Assembly: GCA_947505995.1 (NCBI GenBank) | Contig: CANNNB010000165.1 | Span: 1 to 5,439, forward strand | Source of the DNA: Comamonadaceae bacterium | GTDB taxonomy: Bacteria > Pseudomonadota > Gammaproteobacteria > Burkholderiales > Burkholderiaceae | Length of the DNA stretch: 5,439 bases | Reading direction: 5' to 3' | Shown here: positions 1-5,439 of the stretch, piece by piece | Layout: every line of letters begins with the position of its first letter | Position numbering within the stretch: position 1 is the stretch's first letter | The notes under the pieces: model-generated | Seen by the model: only the letters and a program-made list of their open reading frames with translations | Databases searched by the model: none | Told to the model about the DNA's origin: nothing | Translations under genes and position numbers: made by a program

Positions 1-726
1 TTCGAGCTTCATGGCACTGAAGGCCTCGCTCGCGGTATCGGCCACAGTGCGCGGGCGTGCCAAAGGCACATGAAGTTGAGATTGGATTCGGCCAGGCCGT
101 GCCGACATGACGTAAATGGTGTTGGCCAAAAAAATAGCCTCATCAATGTCATGCGTCACAAAGATGATGGTCGGTTTCAGTTTTTGCCAGACTGACAGCA
201 AAAGCTCTTGCATGGTTAAGCGAGTTTGGGCATCGAGTGCGCCAAATGGCTCGTCCATTAACAACACACGAGAACCCAAAGTGAGAATGCGTGCAATGCC
301 TACGCGCTGGCGCATACCGCCTGAGAGCTGAACTGGCAAGTGGTTTTTGAAGTCCTGCAAACCCACAATACCGATCATCTCGTTGGCGCGTGCTTCGTAT
401 TCGGCTTTGGGCAAGCCTTGTACTTTGGGACCAAAAATGACGTTTTCCCAAACTGTTAACCAAGGGAATAAAGCCGCTTCTTGAAACACCACGCCACGAT
501 CTGGCCCCGGCGCATGCACTGCTTGTTGGTTAACCCGTAAGACTCCGGAGCTGGGAGACTCAAAACCCGCAATCAAATTGAGCAGAGTGGACTTGCCACA
601 GCCAGAAGGGCCCAGCAAGGCCACAAATTCACCTAGCGGTACTTCGAGGTCAATCCGGTCGAGTGCCATGACCGGTGGCTGGCCGGGATAGGTTTTACAA
701 AGGTCTTGAACAAAGATGTTTGACAT
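1..726 (-). CDS. ABC transporter ATP-binding protein, nitrate/sulfonate/taurine class (3' end off window)
   Basis: ATPase subunit that should power the importer encoded by the two genes upstream, acting on the cytoplasmic face of the inner membrane. The frame is open for 242 codons from the ATG to the left edge. All nucleotide-binding motifs are visible: Walker A GPSGCGKST (39-47), Q-loop Gln82 in VVFQE, signature LSGGMRQR (134-141), Walker B VLLMDEP (154-160), D-loop ALDA (163-166) and switch His192 in FVTHD. SARPGRI after the switch is typical of the SsuB/TauB/NrtD group. Family members are about 250-270 residues, so only a short C-terminal tail is missing. The start lies 7 nt after the permease stop, with an AT-rich gap and no good Shine-Dalgarno, so translational coupling is likely. 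All catalytic residues are intact. The class is certain, the transported substrate unknown. Confidence 0.95.
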   Translation of the reverse strand, partial: MSNIFVQDLCKTYPGQPPVMALDRIDLEVPLGEFVALLGPSGCGKSTLLNLIAGFESPSSGVLRVNQQAVHAPGPDRGVVFQEAALFPWLTVWENVIFGPKVQGLPKAEYEARANEMIGIVGLQDFKNHLPVQLSGGMRQRVGIARILTLGSRVLLMDEPFGALDAQTRLTMQELLLSVWQKLKPTIIFVTHDIDEAIFLANTIYVMSARPGRIQSQLHVPLARPRTVADTASEAFSAMKLE

Positions 727-733
727 AAATATT

Positions 734-1534
734 TCAGTGACTTTGCAAAATTCGCCAGATCAGCATCTTGCGTTCGATGAAAACGATGATGCGATCGCTG
801 ATGTAACCCATGGCACCAATGGACACCATGTCTGCCAGCACAATGTCCATGCGACCCACATAGTAGGCGTCCCACAAAACATAGCCTAAGCCCGATTTGA
901 CAGCCACCATTTCAGAAACGATAACGGCAGTCCAAGAAATGCCTAAACCAATGCGCAAGCCTGTAAAGATGGACGGCATGGCTGCAGGCAAAACAACGCG
1001 AAGGAGAAGCTGCGTGCGACTGGCACCCATCATCAAGGCAGCCCGCACTAAGTTGCGGTCTACATCTCGAGCCCCTTGTGTGGTGTTGACCACGATGGCG
1101 TAGAAGCCGCCCAGAAAAATTAAGAAAATGGAGCCAATGTCACGAATGCCAAAGACTGCAATGGAAAAAGGCAACCACGCTGTGATGGGAATCGGACGCA
1201 GGCTTTGAATCATGGGATCAAACATCTGTGAGATGAATTTACTCCAACCTATCAACAAGCCGAGCGGCACCCCTATGAGCGCAGCGAGTGCAAAGCCTTG
1301 GGCAACGCGCATCGAGGAGTACTCCACATTTGCCAACCAGGTGCCCAAATAGGGGTTCAACCCCAGGCCTGGCTTGCCAAAAATCCAGCTGTTCCAACCT
1401 TCGATGACCTTCAGTGGTGTGGGCAAGATACCGGCCATATCGGGCATGCTGCCCATGACCTGCCACAGCACGACGACGGCGGTTGGAACCACCAATCCGA
1501 GCATCAGTTGCTTGAAATGTGCCGTCGTCTTCAT
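734..1534 (-). CDS. ABC transporter permease, SsuC/TauC/NrtB type
   Basis: Inner-membrane permease of the importer, 266 residues, the usual length for the BPD_transp_1 (MetI-like) family. Hydrophobic segments include about 10-28, 78-97, 119-150 and 195-212. The cytoplasmic EAA-type loop that docks on the ATPase is clear at about 164-194: RAALMMGAS, then VVLPAAMPSIFTGLR. The sequence LPTP near residue 37 and SLRPIPITAWLP at 111-122 are typical of the nitrate/sulfonate/taurine branch. The open frame extends to a TTG at 1549 directly abutting the previous stop. The ATG at 1534 is preferred because AGGGA lies 6 nt upstream of it. It sits 15 nt after the binding-protein gene and 7 nt before the ATPase gene, in the order binding protein, permease, ATPase. 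No damage is seen; specificity cannot be read from the permease. Confidence 0.95.
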   Translation of the reverse strand: MKTTAHFKQLMLGLVVPTAVVVLWQVMGSMPDMAGILPTPLKVIEGWNSWIFGKPGLGLNPYLGTWLANVEYSSMRVAQGFALAALIGVPLGLLIGWSKFISQMFDPMIQSLRPIPITAWLPFSIAVFGIRDIGSIFLIFLGGFYAIVVNTTQGARDVDRNLVRAALMMGASRTQLLLRVVLPAAMPSIFTGLRIGLGISWTAVIVSEMVAVKSGLGYVLWDAYYVGRMDIVLADMVSIGAMGYISDRIIVFIERKMLIWRILQSH

Positions 1535-1540
1535 GGTGTA

Positions 1541-1545
1541 TCCCT
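1541..1545 (-). promoter_or_regulatory. Shine-Dalgarno deciding the permease start
   Basis: AGGGA on the minus strand, 6 nt upstream of the ATG at 1534..1532. The alternative TTG at 1549 lies upstream of this motif and has no comparable site, so this decides in favour of the shorter permease. Confidence 0.7.
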
Positions 1546-1549
1546 GCAA

Positions 1550-2527
1550 TTACTTCTTGATTTCTTTGGCCATGCTGTCGTCATACAAGTCGGCAGCTTC
1601 TTTGGTGACGTCTTTTTGCACGATGCCTTGTTTGAAAGCGGCCTCTGCCAAGCGACTCACTTGCTCTTTGGTCAATACGCCACCCAGCTTGATAATCTTG
1701 GCAGACTCTTTCGTCACGTTCAAAGGCAAGCCTGTGTACTTGGAATAAGCATCGGCAAACATGTCATTGTTCTTGGCCATCTGCTCTTCAACTTTGAGGT
1801 AAGCCCACAAGAAGCGTTGCACCAACTCTTTTTTAGTGGTCATGGCTTCGCGTGAAGCGGCCAGCATGCCCAACTCAGGGCCCACAGAACGCGACTGGCT
1901 GTAGTCGAGTTTGGTTGCAAAGTAAGCATCGCCTTCAGCAACAGCTTGAGATTCAAAGGGCTCCCACAGCACCATGGCATCGATGTCGCCGCGCTTCATG
2001 GCTTGAACAAAGGCAGTACCGCCACCTTGAACATTCACTGGCGAAAATGCGGTGTAGGGGATATTTTTTTCAATCAGGGTCATGGCCCATTGGAACCAGA
2101 CTGCAGAGCCAGGTGCAATGGCAATTTTCTTACCATTTATATCCGCCCAATCATCAATTTTCACGCCCTTACGGACCACTAAATATTTGGCTGAGCTACC
2201 AACGCCGGTCAAGCCAATCAGGTTCTTGCTACCTTGAGCCGCCACAATGGCCAAGTCGCCAGGGCCGACTGCAGAAACATCCACAGAGCCAGACAACAAT
2301 GCGGTGCGTGCATCGGCATATCGAACAAACTCAGCACGTTTGACTTCGATGTTGAGCTTTTTGAGCTCTTCTTCAAGCATCAACATGGGCGCAAGGTGCC
2401 CCACCTTGACGTAGCCAACGGTGAGCACTTCTTTTTGTTTCATTGGCGCTGGTGAAGGCCCCACAGCAAAAGCTGCTGTTGCAGCCAGTGTGAGCACGAT
2501 CGAGAGCAGGGTTCGTAAAGACTTCAT
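1550..2527 (-). CDS. Periplasmic substrate-binding protein, NrtA/SsuA/TauA-like (NMT1 family)
   Basis: Solute receptor that should bind the imported compound in the periplasm and deliver it to the permease. 325 residues from the chosen ATG. A Sec signal peptide is evident: MKSLR, a hydrophobic core at about 7-19, then AFA (19-21) as probable cleavage site before VGPSPAP. There is no lipobox cysteine, so it should be soluble. The mature part begins with VLTVGYVKVGHLAP (34-47). It continues with RTALLSGSVDVSAVGPGDL (74-92), a DINGKKIAIAPGS segment (129-141), and GDIDAMVLWEPFESQA (180-195), all typical of the aliphatic sulfonate/nitrate/taurine receptor fold. The open frame extends to a TTG at 2557 overlapping the previous stop. 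The ATG at 2527 is chosen because it starts the signal peptide and has GGAG 6 nt upstream. An intermediate ATG at 2539 is possible. The ligand is unknown; published relatives bind very different molecules. Confidence 0.93.
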   Translation of the reverse strand: MKSLRTLLSIVLTLAATAAFAVGPSPAPMKQKEVLTVGYVKVGHLAPMLMLEEELKKLNIEVKRAEFVRYADARTALLSGSVDVSAVGPGDLAIVAAQGSKNLIGLTGVGSSAKYLVVRKGVKIDDWADINGKKIAIAPGSAVWFQWAMTLIEKNIPYTAFSPVNVQGGGTAFVQAMKRGDIDAMVLWEPFESQAVAEGDAYFATKLDYSQSRSVGPELGMLAASREAMTTKKELVQRFLWAYLKVEEQMAKNNDMFADAYSKYTGLPLNVTKESAKIIKLGGVLTKEQVSRLAEAAFKQGIVQKDVTKEAADLYDDSMAKEIKK

Positions 2528-2533
2528 CTTCTT

Positions 2534-2537
2534 CTCC
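2534..2537 (-). promoter_or_regulatory. Shine-Dalgarno deciding the binding-protein start
   Basis: GGAG on the minus strand followed by AAGAAG and then the ATG at 2527..2525. The motif overlaps another in-frame ATG (2539..2537). Spacing and the position of the signal peptide both favour the downstream ATG. Confidence 0.7.
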
Positions 2538-2553
2538 ATGGGTGGTTTGAAAT

Positions 2554-3327
2554 TCAATGGCCGGTGAACTTGGGAAGCCTCTTCTCTGCAAAAGCCTTTC
2601 GGCCTTCCGCATAGTCGCTGCTTTTAAAACACGTATCAACGGCCTGATCGATACGCGAAATTTGAGATGTGTCGCCATCCGCAATGCAAAGCATGGCTTG
2701 CTTGGCGGCCTGAACTGTATGTGGTGCGTTCTGTGAAATTTGAAGTGCCACCTCATGACAGTGCGCAAAAACACTGTCTTTGACAGCGTTGATGATGCCA
2801 ATTTGAGCAGCTTCTATGGCCCCATAAACTTTGGCGGTATAAAAAGCTTCAGCGGCGGCCGTTCGGCCAAGATTTTGCACAATGCTTTTCATGCCACGGT
2901 AGTCATAACCCAAGCCCAATCGAGCTGCAGGCATGCGGAACTTAGAAGCAGGACTTGCATAACGCAAATCACAACTCAATGCGATTCCCAAACCGCCACC
3001 GTAGCAAATGCCACTGATGGCTGCAATTACTGGAACTTTGCACCGTGTGATGGCTTCTTGTGCTTGGGCAACGCTTTGGTTGTAATGGGCCACTGAGGCT
3101 TCAGAGTTTCGTTGTGTTTCAAATTCGCTGATGTTGGCACCAGATACAAAAGCTTTTTCACCCGCGCCGCGTAGAATCACCGCGCGGACTTCAGTATTGC
3201 TTTCGATTTTGTCAAACGCTTGTTTGAGTTCAATCCACATCGACAAGCTCATGGCGTTGAAACGCTCTGCATCGTCAATCGTGACCACACTGACATGATG
3301 TTCGTGTGAAACGTGAATTACACCCAT
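2554..3327 (-). CDS. Crotonase-family enzyme (enoyl-CoA hydratase/isomerase superfamily), atypical active site
   Basis: Cytoplasmic CoA-thioester enzyme of 257 residues, normal length for the fold. Seen: a KAFVSGANISEF block (58-69) and GICYGGGLGIALSCDLRYA (106-124). These supply the two expected oxyanion-hole backbone positions (Ala64, Gly111) that polarise the thioester carbonyl. The tail KRLPKFTGH is typical of the superfamily. Aligned by eye with rat mitochondrial hydratase, the catalytic glutamates Glu144 and Glu164 correspond to Gly114 and Ala134, with identical 20-residue spacing. Simple hydration by the classical mechanism is therefore doubtful. RLGLGYDYRG (136-145) places Tyr141 where I recall the active-site Tyr of methylmalonyl-CoA decarboxylase. 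Isomerase, decarboxylase or hydrolase chemistry are alternatives. The open frame extends to a TTG at 3333; ATG 3327 is preferred because of AGGTGG 7 nt upstream. The start lies 2 nt after the CoA-transferase stop, implying coupled translation. Confidence 0.92.
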   Translation of the reverse strand: MGVIHVSHEHHVSVVTIDDAERFNAMSLSMWIELKQAFDKIESNTEVRAVILRGAGEKAFVSGANISEFETQRNSEASVAHYNQSVAQAQEAITRCKVPVIAAISGICYGGGLGIALSCDLRYASPASKFRMPAARLGLGYDYRGMKSIVQNLGRTAAAEAFYTAKVYGAIEAAQIGIINAVKDSVFAHCHEVALQISQNAPHTVQAAKQAMLCIADGDTSQISRIDQAVDTCFKSSDYAEGRKAFAEKRLPKFTGH

Positions 3328-3329
3328 TT

Positions 3330-4526
3330 TCAAACCACCTCTTGTGTGTGAAATTGTTGAATTTCTGCTTCCGAATAGCCTGCTTCTCGGAGTACCTCAT
3401 CGGTATGCTCGCCCCATCCTGGTGCGGGCGCCACAACTTGTGACGGGGTTCTCTCTAAAACTACCGGTTGTGTGATGTACGCAATTTCTTTGCCAAAGTT
3501 TGTCATCAAGGTTTCGGTGACCTTCAAATGCTTCACTTGTTCATCTTCAAATACCTCAGGAACCGTATAGACCGGCCCCGCAGGAACGCCGACTTCGTTC
3601 AGTAGATCGACCCAATGCTTGACCGTGTTCTTTTTGAACTCTATCGCAATCTGTGCATTTAAGCGACTGCGATTTTTGACACGCAAGGGTTCAGTTTGAA
3701 ATTCTGGGTCGGCATACCAATCTGGCTTGTTCAGAACATCACAAAACCGTTTCCAATTGCCCTCGCCTGAGGCGCCCAAATTGAAACAACCGTCATTGGC
3801 GTCAAACAAGCCCATGGGCGAGCTGGTGGGGTGGTTATTGCCCACTTGGACGGGAACATCATCGTCATTGAGGTAGCGTGCCATTTGGAAGTCCATCATG
3901 GCAATTTGAGAATGCAACAAGGAGCTGTGCACCCATTGGCCTTTGCCAGAAACTTCACGCTCTAAAAGGGCGACCAAAATACCCAAGGCACAGTACAAAC
4001 CCGCACTCAAATCGGCGACCGCCAAGCCGGCGCGAATGGGGCCGTGCTCGGGCTCGCCCGTGACACTCATCAAGCCGCCCATGCCTTGGATGATTTGATC
4101 AAAGCCTGGCCGCCAAGCGTACGGGCCGTCTTGCCCAAAGCCAGAAATGCTGGCCAAAATGATGCGCGGGTTGACCTTGGCCAAAGACTCGTAGTCGATG
4201 CCCAGTTTGTTTTTAACGTCGGGTCGCCAGTTCTCTACCACTACATCCGCCTCGGCCACCAAGCGCATCAGTATTTCCATTGAGCCCGGTTTTTTGAGGT
4301 TGAGGGTCATCGACCGCTTGTTGCGGTTGATGTTTTGAAAATCGCCGCCTTTTCGATTGGCAGCAAACATGGCCTCATTGGGATCGACCCCAGGGGGTGG
4401 TTCGACACGAATGACATCCGCACCAAAGTCGGTCAGGATGCGCACGCAATTGGGACCCGCACGAACCCGCGACAGGTCAATGACTTTGAATCGAGAGAGG
4501 GCGCTGGAAGCTTGAATTTTCGGCAT
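3330..4526 (-). CDS. Family III CoA-transferase (CaiB/BaiF type)
   Basis: Moves CoA from one acyl-CoA donor to a carboxylic acid acceptor through enzyme-bound anhydride intermediates, in the cytoplasm. 398 residues, in the usual 380-430 range. Family blocks seen in order: FKVIDLSRVRAGP (13-25), DFGADVIRVEPP (33-44), RNKRSMTLNLKKPG (68-81), VVENWRPDV (96-104), ISGFGQDGPYAWRPGFDQ (127-144), and AVADLSAG (169-176). Asp172 in the last block aligns with the catalytic Asp of formyl-CoA transferase. The frame stays open 49 codons upstream, but that stretch overlaps the amidase and lacks family similarity, so the ATG of MPKIQ was chosen, 4 nt after the amidase stop. Its Shine-Dalgarno is weak (GGA about 12 nt upstream). 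The acceptor is presumably the acid released by the amidase or the imported compound (inference). Family members use many acids, for example carnitine, oxalate, succinate and benzylsuccinate, so no specific name is given. Confidence 0.94.
   Translation of the reverse strand: MPKIQASSALSRFKVIDLSRVRAGPNCVRILTDFGADVIRVEPPPGVDPNEAMFAANRKGGDFQNINRNKRSMTLNLKKPGSMEILMRLVAEADVVVENWRPDVKNKLGIDYESLAKVNPRIILASISGFGQDGPYAWRPGFDQIIQGMGGLMSVTGEPEHGPIRAGLAVADLSAGLYCALGILVALLEREVSGKGQWVHSSLLHSQIAMMDFQMARYLNDDDVPVQVGNNHPTSSPMGLFDANDGCFNLGASGEGNWKRFCDVLNKPDWYADPEFQTEPLRVKNRSRLNAQIAIEFKKNTVKHWVDLLNEVGVPAGPVYTVPEVFEDEQVKHLKVTETLMTNFGKEIAYITQPVVLERTPSQVVAPAPGWGEHTDEVLREAGYSEAEIQQFHTQEVV
3335..3340 (-). promoter_or_regulatory. 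Shine-Dalgarno for the crotonase gene, inside the CoA-transferase 3' end
   Basis: AGGTGG on the minus strand, 7 nt before the ATG at 3327..3325. It overlaps the last codons of the upstream gene, so the ribosome ending on the CoA-transferase would cover or expose it. It favours the ATG over the TTG at 3333. Confidence 0.7.
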
Positions 4527-4530
4527 TTGT

Positions 4531-5439
4531 TCAGAGGTTCCAAAAAGTAAAAGGGGATTGCTCGGCAAAATTGAGCAGATGGTGCTCTGCATAGGGTCTG
4601 GCAATGACTTGCACACAGATGGCGCGTCCACGATTATCGCGACCGATAGGCAAGTTAAGGGATGGCAAGCCAAGATAATTCACAAAACCCATGTAGCGGT
4701 AAATGGCAAACAACGCCGCACGATCAAAAGAGGGATGACCGATTTCCACGGTTTGCCAATCGGGCACAGTGTCTGCAAGTGACGGCACAATCAAAAAATC
4801 AGCTTCGCTGAAATGGTCTTTGACAAACTCTTGCAGGAGGAAAGGCCGAGAGTGAATCGACTCTTGGTACCAACTCTGCGGGAGACCCAGACCCATGAGG
4901 CCGATCGATTGAACACCTGGTTCGGCAGCGCCTTGTTTCAATGCGGCATGGTGGGTGCGAGAAGTCTCAAAAAATAACACGCGTTGAGCATGCCTGTCGA
5001 GCACATCAAACGCCTTGTCCAAATTGATGTCAATGACTTGGGCGCCGAGCTGAGAGATCCAAGTGCGGATGACTTGGGCCACCTTGGCTGACACGCCTCT
5101 TTCTGGCAACCACAGCTTGCTTGTCATGGACTGCTTGGCATGTCGCGGCATTTGCGGGCACAAAGCAGACCAAATTTCTCGGGCGTCTTGTGGGTATCGA
5201 CTCAAAATACCCACGCTGTCGAGTGAAGGTGCCAAGGGGGCGCAGCCCTCATTGCTGATTGCGCCGTGCGTGGTTTTGAGCCCTATCAGGCCGCAAGTTG
5301 CTGCGGGGATGCGGACCGAGCCTGCGGTGTCTGTGCCTAATGCAGCGTAGCTCATCCCAGCAGCCACCGCCACGGCAGATCCGCTGGACGAGCCGCCTAC
5401 CGCGGCGTCTTCATCCGTTGGATTGATGCATCGGGAAAA
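4531..5439 (-). CDS. Amidase-signature family hydrolase (5' end off window)
   Basis: Serine hydrolase that cleaves a carboxamide or related C-N bond. Only the last 302 residues are present; the frame is open to the right edge. The GTG near 5373 is an internal codon, because conserved sequence continues upstream of it. The signature region is clear. GGSSSGSA holds the cis-serine (Ser17 of the visible part), and GTDTAGSVRIPAA holds the nucleophile (Ser41), spaced by 24 residues as in FAAH and malonamidase E2. The catalytic lysine of the Ser-cisSer-Lys triad lies in the missing N-terminal part. The C-terminal core also fits: LIVPSLADTVPDW, then YLGLPSLNLPIG and CVQVIARPYAEHHLL. Most family members have Gly-Gly-Ser at the nucleophile; Ala-Gly-Ser here is a known variant, also recalled in allophanate hydrolases. 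There is no sign of a C-terminal extension. It is the first visible gene of the operon, 4 nt before the CoA-transferase start. Confidence 0.94.
   Translation of the reverse strand, partial: FSRCINPTDEDAAVGGSSSGSAVAVAAGMSYAALGTDTAGSVRIPAATCGLIGLKTTHGAISNEGCAPLAPSLDSVGILSRYPQDAREIWSALCPQMPRHAKQSMTSKLWLPERGVSAKVAQVIRTWISQLGAQVIDINLDKAFDVLDRHAQRVLFFETSRTHHAALKQGAAEPGVQSIGLMGLGLPQSWYQESIHSRPFLLQEFVKDHFSEADFLIVPSLADTVPDWQTVEIGHPSFDRAALFAIYRYMGFVNYLGLPSLNLPIGRDNRGRAICVQVIARPYAEHHLLNFAEQSPFTFWNL

Noticed and set aside
149..463. Minus-strand 104-codon frame and another at 633-875
   Set aside because: They overlap the ABC ATPase or permease in other frames. The intact ATPase frame with all Walker motifs runs through 726..1.
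1298..1855. 185-codon open frame on the plus strand, plus an overlapping 124-codon frame at 1374-1748
   Set aside because: Both lie antisense to the permease and binding-protein genes, whose families are unmistakable. The translations are His/Gln/Cys-rich with no family motif, typical of shadow frames.
1852..2343. 163-codon plus-strand open frame
   Set aside because: Antisense to the conserved core of the binding protein; composition rich in Arg, Gln, Trp and Ser without recognisable domains.
2373..2801. Minus-strand 142-codon frame bridging the crotonase and binding-protein genes
   Set aside because: Out of frame with both, and its translation resembles neither; the two real genes explain the region.
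4527..4673. N-terminal extension of the CoA-transferase in the open frame
   Set aside because: It overlaps the amidase coding sequence and has no CaiB/BaiF similarity. Family homology starts at the ATG at 4526.
4531..5373. Amidase starting at the GTG at 5373 as a complete short gene
   Set aside because: The frame continues to the window edge and codes for the conserved GGSSSGSA motif upstream of that GTG, so the gene is cut by the window, not short.
1..5439. Promoters, terminators, RNA genes, repeats, IS ends, CRISPR
   Set aside because: Intergenic gaps are 26 nt or less and no inverted repeats, T-runs after hairpins, tandem units or tRNA-like segments were noticed. The reading was by eye, so weak intragenic signals could be missed.

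Overview
The window reads as one stretch of a tightly packed, single-direction (minus-strand) operon from a Gram-negative proteobacterium. Protein style, moderate GC and gene spacing suggest Betaproteobacteria/Burkholderiales (a Comamonadaceae-like lineage). That assignment is inference from general sequence flavour; there is no rRNA or marker gene here to settle it.

In transcription order (right to left) there are six genes. (1) The C-terminal two thirds of an amidase-signature serine hydrolase runs off the right edge. (2) A family III (CaiB/BaiF) CoA-transferase follows. (3) Next is a crotonase-fold enzyme of the enoyl-CoA hydratase/isomerase superfamily. (4) Then comes a secreted NrtA/SsuA/TauA-type periplasmic substrate-binding protein, (5) its inner-membrane permease, and (6) the ABC ATPase, which is nearly complete and runs off the left edge. 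Junctions are 4, 2, 26, 15 and 9 nt once starts are chosen, so essentially every base is coding. No internal promoter, terminator, RNA gene, repeat, IS element or CRISPR array is visible. The promoter and any regulator must lie beyond the right edge.

Three starts were moved downstream of the longest open frame. The crotonase, the binding protein and the permease each have an in-frame TTG touching the preceding stop codon, and a better ATG a few codons later behind a clear Shine-Dalgarno sequence. The CoA-transferase start was also shortened, by 49 codons, to the point where family homology begins.

Working model (inference): the ABC importer brings in a small organic acid, amide or sulfonate-like compound, the amidase cleaves a C-N bond to release a carboxylate, the CoA-transferase makes its CoA thioester, and the crotonase acts on that thioester. 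The most interesting detail is that the crotonase lacks both glutamates of classical enoyl-CoA hydratase (Gly and Ala instead). It carries a Tyr where, from memory, methylmalonyl-CoA decarboxylase (YgfG/ScpB) has its active-site Tyr. The reaction may therefore not be hydration. The substrate of the whole pathway cannot be read from the sequence.
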